Source: Devosia sp. Root413D1 (lineage in GTDB: Bacteria > Pseudomonadota > Alphaproteobacteria > Rhizobiales > Devosiaceae). Taken from it: a stretch of DNA of 64,000 bases. Position numbers and translations under genes: made by a program. Where the stretch lies: the NCBI RefSeq assembly GCF_001425235.1, contig NZ_LMEA01000011.1, positions 434,001 through 498,000 on the forward strand, in the 5' to 3' direction. The notes under the pieces were generated by a model, which was not told where the DNA came from, searched no databases, and saw nothing but the letters and a program-made list of their open reading frames with translations. Of the stretch, positions 1 through 8,677 are shown piece after piece (position 1 is the first letter of the stretch; the number at the start of each line of letters is the position of its first letter).

Positions 1-122
1 TCGCCGGCAAGGGCAAGCGCATCTTCGAGGCTAACGACCCGATCACTCAGCTCGTGCTCAAGAACTCGACGATCACCAGCAAGGGCAACGTCGTCGTGAC
101 CTACGGTCTGCGTCCCGCCTGA
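1..122 (+). CDS. C-terminal end of a dihydrofolate-reductase-family (RibD C-terminal-like) protein, partial
   Basis: Only the last 39 codons lie in the window, ending with TGA at 120-122. The readable tail (GKGKRIFEANDP, then LVLKNSTITSKGNVVVTYGL) resembles the end of dihydrofolate-reductase-fold proteins related to the RibD reductase domain: a G-x-R-L/I-F element followed by a final beta hairpin with SKGNVVVTY. These are usually NADPH-dependent reductases of unknown substrate. The frame is open to the left edge, so the start is outside the window. A strong hairpin follows 9 bases after the stop. The family call rests on a short tail only. Confidence 0.65.
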   Translation, partial: AGKGKRIFEANDPITQLVLKNSTITSKGNVVVTYGLRPA

Positions 123-130
123 CGAATGCA

Positions 131-160
131 GAGCCCGCGCATCGAGTGATGCGCGGGCTC
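131..160. terminator. bidirectional hairpin between convergent genes
   Basis: A perfect 13-bp stem, GAGCCCGCGCATC with GATGCGCGGGCTC, and a 4-base loop. It sits between the end of the reductase gene on the plus strand and the end of the aldehyde dehydrogenase gene on the minus strand. Neither side has a strong T tract. Confidence 0.7.
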
Positions 161-182
161 AATCAACTCGGAACGGCTGGCC

Positions 183-1622
183 TCAGCCGGCGGCGGTGTA
201 GGCCGTCTTCACCTGGGTGAAGAATTCGGCGGCGTATTTGCCCTGTTCCTTGGGGCCATAGCTCGAGCCCTTGCGGCCACCGAACGGCACGTGGAAATCG
301 ACGCCGGCGGTCGGCACGTTGACCATCACCATGCCGGCTTCGGCATTGCGCTTGAAGTGCGTGGCGTATTTCAGCGAGGTGGTGACGATGCCGGCCGAGA
401 GACCAAACTCGGTGTCGTTGGCGACGGCCAGCGCCTCGTCATAATCCTTCACCCGGATCACTGCGGCCACCGGCCCGAAAATCTCTTCGCGGGCAATGCG
501 CATCTGGTTGTGCACTTCGGTGAACAAAGCCGGCTGCAGGAAGTAGCCCGGGTTGTCGCGCTGCACCAGCTCGCCGCCAACCACCAGCTTGGCGCCCTCG
601 CCCTTGCCGATCTCGATATAGTCGGTGTCCTGCTTGAGCTGGCCCGGATCGACCACCGGGCCGATCTCGGTGTCCTTGGCAATCGCGTCGCCCACCCGGA
701 GGTTGCGGATCCGCTCGGTGAGCGCTGCGACGAACGCATCATGGATGCCCTCGGTGACGATCAGGCGCGACGAAGCTGTGCAGCGCTGGCCGGTCGAGTA
801 GAAGGCGCTCTGCGCCGTGGTTTCGACCGCCACCTTCAGGTCGGCGTCGTCGAGCACGATGGTCGGGTTCTTGCCGCCCATTTCGAGCTGGAACTTGCGC
901 ATCACCTTGACGCTGGCCTCGGCGACGCGGCGGCCGGTATTCACCGAGCCGGTGAAGGTCTGCGCCACGATATCCTTCGAATCAAGCATCGCCTGGCCGA
1001 CCACCGAGCCCTTGCCCATCACCAGGTTGAGCACGCCCTTGGGCAGCCCGTTGCGGTGGAGGATATCGACGATGGCCCACGAGCAGCCCGGCACCAGGTC
1101 GGCCGGCTTGAACACCACGGTGTTGCCGTAGCAGAGCGCCGGCGCGATCTTCCAGGCCGGGATAGCGATCGGAAAATTCCACGGCGTGATGATGCCGACG
1201 ACACCCATGGCCTCGCGCGTCATCTCGACGCCGACGCCCGGACGCACCGACGGCACGCTCTCACCCGAAAGGCGCAACGCCTCGCCAGCGAAGAACTCGA
1301 AGATCTGCCCGGCGCGGGTGACTTCGCCGATGCCCTCGGCAAGAGTCTTGCCTTCTTCGCGGCTCAACAGCTCACCGAGTTCGGCCTTGCGGGCGAAGAT
1401 CTCATGGGCGGTCTTCGACAGGATTTCCCAGCGCTGCAGGATGCCCGAGCGCGACCAGGCCGGGAACGCCGCCTTGGCCGCCGCGATGGCGTCGAGCGTG
1501 TCCTGCTGGCTGGCGCGCGCATAGACGCCGACGACCTCGTTGGTGTTGGAGGGGTTGATATTGTTCACCCCGTCCCCGCCGACCCATTCGCCGTTGATGA
1601 GATTCTTGTGCAGTTCGGTCAT
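183..1622 (-). CDS. NAD(P)-dependent aldehyde dehydrogenase, probably 2-oxoglutarate-semialdehyde dehydrogenase
   Basis: 479 residues, the normal ALDH length. Visible elements are the Asn of PWNF (N149), the general-base Glu in LEMGGKNP (E247) and the catalytic Cys in GQRCTA (C281), so the enzyme looks active. It should oxidise an aldehyde to the acid in the cytoplasm. The gene lies downstream of an FAH-family gene on the same strand; this pair is typical of the Weimberg-type route, where a keto-deoxy-pentonate dehydratase gives 2-oxoglutarate semialdehyde and this enzyme makes 2-oxoglutarate. The substrate is inference. The start at 1622 was chosen over an ATG 33 bases upstream because AGAGGAAC precedes it at good spacing and the family N-terminus (HKNLINGEWV) follows directly. 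Confidence 0.9.
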   Translation of the reverse strand: MTELHKNLINGEWVGGDGVNNINPSNTNEVVGVYARASQQDTLDAIAAAKAAFPAWSRSGILQRWEILSKTAHEIFARKAELGELLSREEGKTLAEGIGEVTRAGQIFEFFAGEALRLSGESVPSVRPGVGVEMTREAMGVVGIITPWNFPIAIPAWKIAPALCYGNTVVFKPADLVPGCSWAIVDILHRNGLPKGVLNLVMGKGSVVGQAMLDSKDIVAQTFTGSVNTGRRVAEASVKVMRKFQLEMGGKNPTIVLDDADLKVAVETTAQSAFYSTGQRCTASSRLIVTEGIHDAFVAALTERIRNLRVGDAIAKDTEIGPVVDPGQLKQDTDYIEIGKGEGAKLVVGGELVQRDNPGYFLQPALFTEVHNQMRIAREEIFGPVAAVIRVKDYDEALAVANDTEFGLSAGIVTTSLKYATHFKRNAEAGMVMVNVPTAGVDFHVPFGGRKGSSYGPKEQGKYAAEFFTQVKTAYTAAG

Positions 1623-1675
1623 GGGGAGTTCCTCTTCACAGGTGCCATAGAGCACCTCGTTTCAACCAACCCCGG

Positions 1676-1756
1676 TGTCATCCGGGCGAAGGCCGGGATC
1701 CATTTCTCCGCCGGCGTTGACGGCGAGTTGGGTCCCTGCTTTCGCGAGGGATGACA
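1676..1756. repeat. dispersed intergenic palindrome, copy 1 (GTCATCC...GGATGAC)
   Basis: An imperfect inverted repeat of about 81 bp: TGTCATCCGGGCGAAGGCC on the left and GTCCCTGCTTTCGCGAGGGATGACA on the right. It matches the arms of elements near 50.4, 53.1 and 56.6 kb. Here it sits inside the 142-bp spacer between the FAH gene and the aldehyde dehydrogenase gene, where it could form a hairpin in the transcript. Confidence 0.7.
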
Positions 1757-1764
1757 TCGAGTAT

Positions 1765-2919
1765 TTACAACAACCCAGCCTTTGCCAGGTCGCGCAGCAG
1801 GTGGCTGGCGCCGTAGGTCCAGGGGGCGGCCTCGGTGGCGAGGCGCACAGTGTTAGATAGGGTGCCGAGCGACGGCGTCGAGATCGACACCACGTCGCCC
1901 AGCTTGTGGGTGAAGCCCTTGCCGGCGCCGCCACGATCCTTCACCGGCGCGAACATCGTGCCGAGATAGACCACCAGCCCATCCGGATACTGGTGATGCC
2001 GGCCAACGGTGGCCGCGACGATCGCTTCGGGCGAGCGCGAGATCTGGCTCATGTTGGAAACGCCGGTCAGTTCGAACCTGTCCTCGCCGGTGACGCTGAG
2101 CGCGATATCGGCGGCCTTCACCGTCTCGATAGTGAACTTGCCGTCGAACAGCCGGATGAACGGCCCAAGCGAAGCCGAAGCGTTATTGTCCTTGGCCTTG
2201 CCGAGCAGCAGTGCCGAACGGCCCTCGACATCACGCAGGTTCACGTCGTTGCCGAGCGTTGCGCCGACAATGGTGCCCTTGGAGTTCACCACCATCGCCA
2301 CTTCCGGCTCCGGGTTGTTCCACTCCGAGATCGGCAGGATGCCGACATCGGCGCCGAACCCGACCGAAGCCATCGGCTGGCACTTGGTGAAGATCTCGGC
2401 GTCCGGCCCGATGCCGACTTCGAGATACTGGCTCCACACACCGCGCGCGATCAGTGTCTTTTTCACTTCCATCGCGGCGGGCGAACCCGGCTCGAGCTGG
2501 CTGAGATCGGTGCCGACCAGCCCCAGGATGTCCTTGCGCAGCTCGTCAGCCTTGGCCTTGTCGCCGCGCGCCTGCTCCTCGATGACGCGCTCCAGCAGCG
2601 ACACCACGAACGTCACGCCCGCCGCCTTCACCGCCTGCAGGTCGATCGGCGATAGCAGCGAGGGCGCCGCAATGTCGGTCTTGCCCGACCAGGAGTTGGC
2701 GAGGAGTTGATGGAGGTTGCCGATCACCGGGCCCTTGGCCGCGGCCACGTAGGCTGCGGGGTCGGCCTGTTCGGCGATATCGCGCGAGGTCGGCGCGGCC
2801 TTCGAGGTGATATCGACGATATCCTCGCCGCGCACCGTGATCACCCGCGGATGCTCGTATCCGGGCACCCTCGCCCGACCGAGAAGGACGCCTTCGCTTG
2901 GAACGATCGGATTGGCCAC
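1765..2919 (-). CDS. fumarylacetoacetate-hydrolase-family protein, probable 2-keto-3-deoxy-pentonate dehydratase (XylX-like)
   Basis: 384 residues with the layout of the FAH-superfamily dehydratases of sugar-acid pathways: an N-terminal domain (LLGRARVPGYEHPRVITVRG, then VVDITS-like text) and a C-terminal catalytic domain with the EVAMVVNSKGTIVGATLGNDVN and PDGLVVYLGTMFAP strands. The length is close to that of Caulobacter XylX, which dehydrates 2-keto-3-deoxy-xylonate. The downstream aldehyde dehydrogenase supports this role; the exact sugar is unknown and no pentonate dehydratase or dehydrogenase is in the window. The start is GTG at 2919, with GGGGGAG four bases upstream. Confidence 0.82.
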   Translation of the reverse strand: MANPIVPSEGVLLGRARVPGYEHPRVITVRGEDIVDITSKAAPTSRDIAEQADPAAYVAAAKGPVIGNLHQLLANSWSGKTDIAAPSLLSPIDLQAVKAAGVTFVVSLLERVIEEQARGDKAKADELRKDILGLVGTDLSQLEPGSPAAMEVKKTLIARGVWSQYLEVGIGPDAEIFTKCQPMASVGFGADVGILPISEWNNPEPEVAMVVNSKGTIVGATLGNDVNLRDVEGRSALLLGKAKDNNASASLGPFIRLFDGKFTIETVKAADIALSVTGEDRFELTGVSNMSQISRSPEAIVAATVGRHHQYPDGLVVYLGTMFAPVKDRGGAGKGFTHKLGDVVSISTPSLGTLSNTVRLATEAAPWTYGASHLLRDLAKAGLL

Positions 2920-3064
2920 GGCACTCCCCCGGTTTTTCGGACGGGCTACCTAACCCGCCGTCCCAAAGCCTGTCCAGCAGCGGTCGAGGCACGTAACTCA
3001 AACTTTCGTCGGTTCGCGACCCAAGGTTCACGCAACCTCCGGCGTCTTATCTCCTGGAAGCGGC

Positions 3065-3081
3065 GTTCAAATCCCGTTCAG
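3065..3081 (+). promoter_or_regulatory. direct repeat TTCA-(11 bp)-TTCA upstream of SIMPL gene 1
   Basis: GTTCAA at 3065 and GTTCAG at 3076, an 11-bp period, 69 bases before the ATG at 3150. The same arrangement lies upstream of three other secreted-protein genes here (5835, 11026, 59512). One-turn direct repeats are typical of OmpR/PhoB-type response regulator sites. The binding protein is unknown. Confidence 0.5.
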
Positions 3082-3149
3082 GTTCGCCGCACTAACACCC
3101 CGATCGGCTGGGACATATTTCCCAACCGAAGGCCACATAGGAGAGACGC

Positions 3150-3884
3150 ATGCGTCCCATTACTGCCGCCCTCATTCCCCTGTTCCTCGCCACCGCGCTG
3201 ACTGCCACCCCCGTATTCGCGCAGGAGACACCCGTGAACGGCACCCTTTCAATCAGCGGCCTCGGCGAAGTCACTGCGGCGCCCGATACCGCCTTCGTCA
3301 ATTCAGGTGTCACCAGCCAGGGCGCCACCGCCCGTGAAGCGCTCGATGCCAACACCAAGGCGATGGGCGAGTTGATCGAGACGCTGAAGGCCGCCGGCAT
3401 CGAAGCGCGCGACATCCAGACCTCGGGCTTCTCGGTCAGCCCGAACTATGTCTATTCCGACGCGCGTGACGCCAATGGCTACCAGCTGCCGCCCAAGATC
3501 ACCGGCTACCAGGTCTATAACAACGTGAACGTCCGGGTGCGTGAGCTGGCGACGCTCGGCTCGGTGCTCGACAAGGCCGTAACTGTCGGCGCCAACACCA
3601 TCAACGGCGTCAGCTTCTCGGTCGCCGACCCGTCCAAGCTCTACGACGAGGCCCGCAAGGCCGCCTTCGCCGATGCCAAAGCCAAGGCCGCGCTCTATGC
3701 CGGCGTCGCTGGTGAAGAGCTCGGCAGCATCCGCAATATCAGCGAAGTGCAGGGCATGGGCACGCCGCAGCCCTACATGATGAAAGCCTCGGCCGATTCC
3801 GTCGCGGCCGGCGCCGTGCCGATCGAAGGTGGCGAACTCAGCTACTCGATCAACGTCCAGGTCACCTGGGACTTTGCCGACTAA
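3150..3884 (+). CDS. secreted SIMPL-domain (DUF541) protein 1
   Basis: 244 residues. It starts with a clear Sec signal peptide (cleavage after VFAQ, about residue 25) followed by the SIMPL fold (DUF541): ISGLGEVTAAPDTAFVNSGV near the start, DIQTSGFSVSPNYVY in the middle and the VADPSKLYDEARKAAFADAKAKAALYAG helix. SIMPL proteins are periplasmic; E. coli YggE, the best-known relative, is linked to oxidative stress, but the biochemical role is not settled. AGGAGAGACGC gives a good ribosome site for the ATG. A paralogue follows 139 bases downstream. Confidence 0.85.
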   Translation: MRPITAALIPLFLATALTATPVFAQETPVNGTLSISGLGEVTAAPDTAFVNSGVTSQGATAREALDANTKAMGELIETLKAAGIEARDIQTSGFSVSPNYVYSDARDANGYQLPPKITGYQVYNNVNVRVRELATLGSVLDKAVTVGANTINGVSFSVADPSKLYDEARKAAFADAKAKAALYAGVAGEELGSIRNISEVQGMGTPQPYMMKASADSVAAGAVPIEGGELSYSINVQVTWDFAD

Positions 3885-3908
3885 CCAGCTTCTGCAGAAG
3901 CTGCTAAT

Positions 3909-3931
3909 CGCCCCGGCCTGGTGCCGGGGCG
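3909..3931 (+). terminator. rho-independent-like hairpin after SIMPL gene 1
   Basis: CGCCCCGGC and GCCGGGGCG form a 9-bp stem with a 5-base loop, followed by AAACTTTTG. It lies 25 bases after the stop, so the two SIMPL genes are probably separate transcripts. Confidence 0.6.
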
Positions 3932-4023
3932 AAACTTTTGTGGCGCCGCGTTCAACTTGGCCACAATTGCGCCCCCAGGTGTACCGCAGATCATCGCATT
4001 GACTTGGGGAATGGGGATTTACG

Positions 4024-4794
4024 ATGAAACTGTATCATTACGCGCTCGTGCTTGCACTGGCGCTGGCGCCAGTTTGCGCCTCGGCGCAGGATTTTGACAC
4101 GCGCCACTACATCTACATCGAAGCCAATGCCCAGGTTACCGCCAAGGCCGATATCGCGACGGTCAACGTCAGCATCTCCGAAAAGGCCGAAACGTCGCAG
4201 GCCGCGATAGACGCCAGCATCGATAAGGCTACGCGACTCTTGCAGGCGATAGACAAGATCGGGGTGCCCACTGCCGGTATTGAGACGAACCGATTTGAGT
4301 TCGAGAAGGTCTACATCATCGCCAAGGATAAGGACGGCAACCCGGTCGCCTATTTCCCCGATCCCAATCGCGACCAGTTAGACGGCTTTCGCGCCACCAA
4401 CAACATGTCGATCGAGGTTCGCGACGTTACCCAGTTGGGAGCTGTGTTGTCGACGATCGCTGGTTTGGGCGCTGAGGTGAGTTCGCTCACCTTCACCGCG
4501 GCGCGCGAGGACGAGTACACGCTTAAAGCCAAACAGAAGGCTGCCGAAAGCGCTCTTCACAAGGCCCGGCTTTACGCCGACACGCTGGGCACCAGTCTCG
4601 GTGACATCCTCGCCGTCAAGGAAGGGACCGGCTACGACACCGACACCATGGAGTATCCCAGCTACGGCGAGGGCGAAGCCGCCGATCTGATGCTGGAGCC
4701 CCGCCGCGAGCCGCCTGTCCCGATTTCCTTCCCGACCTTGACCTTTGGTGCCAGCATGGCGGTCAAATGGGCGGTGGAAGGCGCGAGGCAATAG
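4024..4794 (+). CDS. secreted SIMPL-domain (DUF541) protein 2
   Basis: 256 residues with a signal peptide (MKLYHYALVLALALAPVCASAQ) and the same fold as the previous gene: YIEANAQVTAKADIATVNVSISEKA at the start, FRATNNMSIEVRDVTQLGAVLS in the centre and a KAKQKAAESALHKARLYADTLG helix. The sequence differs widely from its neighbour, so the duplication is old. It has an acidic insertion near residues 200-225 (YDTDTMEYPSYGEGEAADLM). Periplasmic; role unknown. It is convergent with the TauE gene, whose stop is only 4 bases away. Confidence 0.82.
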   Translation: MKLYHYALVLALALAPVCASAQDFDTRHYIYIEANAQVTAKADIATVNVSISEKAETSQAAIDASIDKATRLLQAIDKIGVPTAGIETNRFEFEKVYIIAKDKDGNPVAYFPDPNRDQLDGFRATNNMSIEVRDVTQLGAVLSTIAGLGAEVSSLTFTAAREDEYTLKAKQKAAESALHKARLYADTLGTSLGDILAVKEGTGYDTDTMEYPSYGEGEAADLMLEPRREPPVPISFPTLTFGASMAVKWAVEGARQ

Positions 4795-4798
4795 CCCC

Positions 4799-5635
4799 CT
4801 ACCCCGCGATCGCCTTCCAGATCATGTTCAGCCCGACCAGGGTCAGGAACACTGCGAAGGCGATCTTCAGGGTGCGCTGCTGCAGCTTGTGCGCCAGTGC
4901 TGCGCCCAGGGGCGCGCAGAGCGCCGCGGTGACGCCGATCAGCACCAGCGCCACGATGTTTATATAGCCAAGGCTGAGCGGCGGGCGGCCTTCGACGCTC
5001 CAGCCCGAGATGATGAAGCCGAGCGTGCCCGACAGCGCGATGAACACCCCGATCGCCGCCCCGGTGCCCACGGCCTTGTGCATCGAGGCGCCGAAGGCGT
5101 GGATGGTCGGCACGCTCAGCGAGCCGCCCCCTACGCCCATCAGCGCCGAGATATAGCCGACCACCGCCGCCGAGATCCGATGCGTCAGAGCCGAATCCCG
5201 CAAGTGCCCCATCAGCCGCTCCTGGAACGGCAGGACGATATTTGCAGCGATGAACAACGCGACGACGCCGAACACGATGCGCAGAACATCGCCGGTATAG
5301 AGGCCGGCCATCAGCCCGCCGACAAAGGTGGCGACCACCACCACCGGCGCCCAGAGTTTCAGGATGCGATGGTCCACCGCACCGCGCTTGTCATGCGCCC
5401 GGGCGCTGGCAATGCCGGTTGGAATGATGATGGCGAGCGAGGTGCCCACCGCAATGTGCTGCACCACGTCGCTGTCATAGCCGAGCAGCGCCAGGGCCGA
5501 GGCCAGCGCCGGCACGATGATGGCGCCGCCCCCGATGCCCAGCAGCCCCGCCGCGATGCCGGAAATCACCCCGGTCGCCAGGAGCCCGAGGACAAACGGC
5601 CAGTAGCTCAGAAGCTCGCCCAAGATCGACTCCAA
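4799..5635 (-). CDS. TauE/SafE-family membrane transporter (sulfite/sulfonate exporter family)
   Basis: 278 residues, hydrophobic throughout, with about eight membrane segments. The two glycine-rich family repeats are visible: GLLGIGGGAIIVPALA near residue 32 and SALMGVGGGSLSVPTIHAFG near residue 165. The family moves sulfur-containing anions or other small organic acids across the inner membrane; the substrate here cannot be read. The start codon is TTG at 5635, with a weak AGGCATTGG upstream; no ATG fits the conserved beginning better. Confidence 0.85.
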   Translation of the reverse strand: MESILGELLSYWPFVLGLLATGVISGIAAGLLGIGGGAIIVPALASALALLGYDSDVVQHIAVGTSLAIIIPTGIASARAHDKRGAVDHRILKLWAPVVVVATFVGGLMAGLYTGDVLRIVFGVVALFIAANIVLPFQERLMGHLRDSALTHRISAAVVGYISALMGVGGGSLSVPTIHAFGASMHKAVGTGAAIGVFIALSGTLGFIISGWSVEGRPPLSLGYINIVALVLIGVTAALCAPLGAALAHKLQQRTLKIAFAVFLTLVGLNMIWKAIAG

Positions 5636-5834
5636 CAGACCAATGCCTATCGGATCGCACGAATAGGCGCGCCAAGCCTAGGCTGCCGCAACCGAATCCG
5701 TCCATTGCTCGCAAGGGTGCGACGGCCCAACTGGTGCCACGATTGACCGGTCCTGTCGCGGTACGGAACCGCACGCGCATCAGGGGCGTTCGGCACATGA
5801 TGGGCTAATTCATCTCGCCGCAGGTTTCCCAACC

Positions 5835-5851
5835 GTTCAGGTTCGGTTCAG
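5835..5851 (+). promoter_or_regulatory. direct repeat TTCA-(11 bp)-TTCA upstream of the OmpA-family gene
   Basis: GTTCAGGTTCGGTTCAG: two identical GTTCAG hexamers 11 bp apart, 51 bases before the ATG at 5903. It is the cleanest of four such sites in the window. The 267-bp gap 5636-5902 otherwise shows no gene. Confidence 0.55.
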
Positions 5852-5902
5852 CAGGTCTGCGTCACTTTTCGAACAACTGACTCCAAAACAAGGATAAAAC
5901 CC

Positions 5903-8626
5903 ATGCGCTTTCGAAACTGGCTCCTAACCGGCACCAGTCTCGCCGTTCTCGCATTGGTGCCGGGCGCCGCGTTCGCGCAGCAGGCCGAATATGAGGCCCT
6001 GCAGCAGGCGCAGGCTTCCGGCGACGCAGACGCGATCAATAACGCCCAGCAGGCGCTGACCGACACCTGCATCGTGAACGGCTACTCGAGTGTCCAGGAA
6101 TGCATCGCGGCCATCACTGGCGGCGGCCAACCGGCGGCCGACCCGCAGGCGGATGCCGAGGCCCAGGCGGCCGAGGAAGCTCGCGCCGCGGAAGAGGCCA
6201 GGGCTGCTGAGGAAGCAAGGGCTGCCGAGGAAGCAGCCGCAGCCGCCGCACAGGCCGAGGCCGACGCACAGGCAGCTGAACAAGCGCGCGCCGCCGAAGA
6301 GGCCAAGGCCGCTGAAGAGGCCGCCGCCGCTGCGGCGCAAGCTGAAGCTGACGCACAGGCAGCCGAGGAGGCCAAGGCTGCTGAAGCAGCAGCCGCCGCC
6401 GCAGCTCAGGCTGAGGCTGATGCCAAGGCCGCTGAGGATGCCAAGGCCGCTGAAGCTGCCGCTGCGGCCGCGGCTCAGGCCGATGCTGACGCAAAGGCAG
6501 CTGAGGATGCCAAGGCTGCCGAAGCAGCTGCTGCGGCTCAGGCCGAAGCTGATGCCAAGGCTGCTCAGGATGCCCAGGCCGCCGAAGCGGCAGCTGCAGC
6601 AGCGGCTCAAGCCGATGCCGACGCCAAGGCTGCCGAAGAGGCTAAGGCCGCTGAGGACGCCAAGGCTGCCGAGGATGCACAGGCCCAGTTCGTTGCCGAC
6701 CTGCAGGCGGCGCTCGACCAGTATCAGGCGGCGCTCAACCAGGCCGCTGCCGGCGACTATGCCGGCGCCAAGCCCCTCGCCGATGCTGCCGCGGCGCGCA
6801 TCCAGGAGCTCTGCACCGCCAACGGCTACCAGGACATCAAGTCCTGCATCGGCCAGGACCTGCCCCCGCTGCCCGAACCCGCGGCTGAGCAGCCCGCGGA
6901 GCAGCCGGCCGAACAGCCGGCCGAGCAGCCCGCGGCTGAACAGCCGGCAGCCGAGCAACCCGCCGAACAGCCGGCGGCTGAGCAGCCCGCCGAACAGCCG
7001 GCAGCCGAGCAGCCCGCCGAACAGCCGGCGGCTGAACAGCCTGCGGAAGCCGGCCCGACCGACCAGCCTGCAGACGCCAACGCCACCGACCCGGTTGCCG
7101 CCGCGCAGGACCAGTTGGGCACTGCCGTCGAGCTCTACAGCGTCGGCGTCGGCCAGCTCGAAGCCGGCGACGCCTCCGGCCAGTCGACCATCGATGCTGC
7201 CAACAAGCAGTTCGCCGACATCTGCGCCGCGCTAGGGGTTGCCGATGTTGCCCAGTGCCTGGCGCAGTACGGCATCACCCTGCCCCCGGTTCCCGAAGTG
7301 CAGCCGGCGGCGGAAACCACTCCGCCGATCTCCGAACTGCCGGGCGCCCAGGAAGCCGTGACCCCGCAGGCCGTCGAAGTGCTGCCCGAAACCGTTGCCC
7401 CCGAAGAAGCGGCTCCGGTGCTCGACAGCGCCAAGGACTTCGCCACCCAGGTGGTCGATGGCCAGGCGCCGGCCGAACAGCCGGCGGTTGCCGAAGAACC
7501 GACCGCTCCGCCGCCGACCGACGACAAGGCTGCTCAGGCCGACATCGCACCGGTCGAGGTGCAGTCGCTGGCCAAGATGGAAGGCGAGAAGATCGCCGTC
7601 GACGCCCTGCCGGTGATGGAGGTGCCGCAGAACGTCACCATCATCAACAACGTCACCAACGTGACGAATGTGACCAACATCACGAACAACACGACCAACG
7701 TGACGAACAACAACACCGTTATCAACAATAACGGTGGCGGTCAGGGCGGCGGCAAGCCCGGCAACAACTTCACTAACTCGGGCTTCATCTTCCAGATCGG
7801 CGTCAACCTGATCATCTCGAACCCGGCCCAGGATTTCGACCGCATTCGCGACAGCGATGAGGACGAGGTCTACTACCAGCGCCTGCCGGGAGGCCGCGTG
7901 AAGGAGACCATCGAACGCCCGAACGGCGTGCAGATCGTCACCATCCGCGACAAGTGGGGCAACGTGCTGAAGCGTTCGCGCATCATGCCGGACGGCCGCG
8001 AGTACATCCTCGCCTACCAGGACGAGGACGATTTCGAACAGGATGACGACTATTTCGGCAACTGGCGCGACCCGGGCGACGACCTGCCCCCGCTGCGCCT
8101 GACCATCCCGATCCGCGACTATATCCTCGATGCCGACGACGCCGACGAGGAAGAGGTTGAGCTGTTCTTCCGCGAACCGCCGGTGGAGCAGGTCCGCAAG
8201 ATCTACACCATCGAGGAAGTGAAGCGTTCGGCCCGTATCCGTGACTCGGTGCGTCGTGTCGAAGTCGGCGGTCTGACCTTCGACTCGGGTGCGGCGACCA
8301 TCGCCCGCAGCCAGGTCGGGGCGCTCAGCAAGGTCGCCAACGGCATGCTGGCGATCCTCGAGGACAACCCGGGCGAGACCTTCCTGATCGAAGGCCACAC
8401 CGACGCCGTGGGCGGCGACCAGGCCAACCTGATCCTGTCGGACCAGCGCGCCTCGACCGTCGCCCGCATCCTGACCGACTTCTACGACGTGCCGCCCGAG
8501 AACCTGGTCACCCAGGGCTATGGCGAGCGCTACCTGAAGGTGAAGACGGAGAAGGCCGAAAAGCTCAACCGCCGCGTCTCGATCAAGCGCATCACCTCGC
8601 TGATCACGGTTGCCGACCGCAACTAA
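5903..8626 (+). CDS. large secreted OmpA-family protein with Ala-rich coiled coil and three C-x10-C modules
   Basis: 907 residues. In order: signal peptide ending AFAQQ (1-26); a short module with C56 and C67; an Ala/Glu/Lys-rich repeated helix (about 80-263) predicted to be a long coiled coil; a second module with C304 and C315; AEQP/AAEQP repeats (about 327-383); a third module with C441 and C452; an Asn/Thr/Val-rich stretch (577-611); and a C-terminal OmpA peptidoglycan-binding domain (about 787-900, with FDSGAATI, IEGHTDAVGGDQAN and LSDQRASTVARIL). No beta-barrel is obvious, so it probably spans the periplasm and ties a partner to the cell wall. Modules 2 and 3 are followed by PPLPE or PPVPE. 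The cysteine spacing is identical in all three and suggests disulfides. A strong terminator follows, so it is probably transcribed alone. Confidence 0.85.
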   Translation: MRFRNWLLTGTSLAVLALVPGAAFAQQAEYEALQQAQASGDADAINNAQQALTDTCIVNGYSSVQECIAAITGGGQPAADPQADAEAQAAEEARAAEEARAAEEARAAEEAAAAAAQAEADAQAAEQARAAEEAKAAEEAAAAAAQAEADAQAAEEAKAAEAAAAAAAQAEADAKAAEDAKAAEAAAAAAAQADADAKAAEDAKAAEAAAAAQAEADAKAAQDAQAAEAAAAAAAQADADAKAAEEAKAAEDAKAAEDAQAQFVADLQAALDQYQAALNQAAAGDYAGAKPLADAAAARIQELCTANGYQDIKSCIGQDLPPLPEPAAEQPAEQPAEQPAEQPAAEQPAAEQPAEQPAAEQPAEQPAAEQPAEQPAAEQPAEAGPTDQPADANATDPVAAAQDQLGTAVELYSVGVGQLEAGDASGQSTIDAANKQFADICAALGVADVAQCLAQYGITLPPVPEVQPAAETTPPISELPGAQEAVTPQAVEVLPETVAPEEAAPVLDSAKDFATQVVDGQAPAEQPAVAEEPTAPPPTDDKAAQADIAPVEVQSLAKMEGEKIAVDALPVMEVPQNVTIINNVTNVTNVTNITNNTTNVTNNNTVINNNGGGQGGGKPGNNFTNSGFIFQIGVNLIISNPAQDFDRIRDSDEDEVYYQRLPGGRVKETIERPNGVQIVTIRDKWGNVLKRSRIMPDGREYILAYQDEDDFEQDDDYFGNWRDPGDDLPPLRLTIPIRDYILDADDADEEEVELFFREPPVEQVRKIYTIEEVKRSARIRDSVRRVEVGGLTFDSGAATIARSQVGALSKVANGMLAILEDNPGETFLIEGHTDAVGGDQANLILSDQRASTVARILTDFYDVPPENLVTQGYGERYLKVKTEKAEKLNRRVSIKRITSLITVADRN

Positions 8627-8647
8627 GGGCAATCGCCTGAACTGACG

Positions 8648-8677
8648 AACGGGCCGGGGAGCAATCCCCGGCCCGTT
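8648..8677 (+). terminator. rho-independent terminator after the OmpA-family gene
   Basis: A perfect 13-bp stem (AACGGGCCGGGGA with TCCCCGGCCCGTT), loop GCAA, followed by AGGTTTTG. It begins 22 bases after the stop. Confidence 0.88.

Noticed and set aside
291-1754. Long plus-strand open frame opposite the aldehyde dehydrogenase
   Set aside because: It mirrors a conserved enzyme with full motifs and its own product is Arg/His-rich with no domain; it is a shadow of high-GC codon use.
6114-7235. Possible coding frames opposite or inside the Ala-rich repeat of the OmpA gene
   Set aside because: Repetitive sequence keeps several frames open; only the OmpA frame has a signal peptide and domain.
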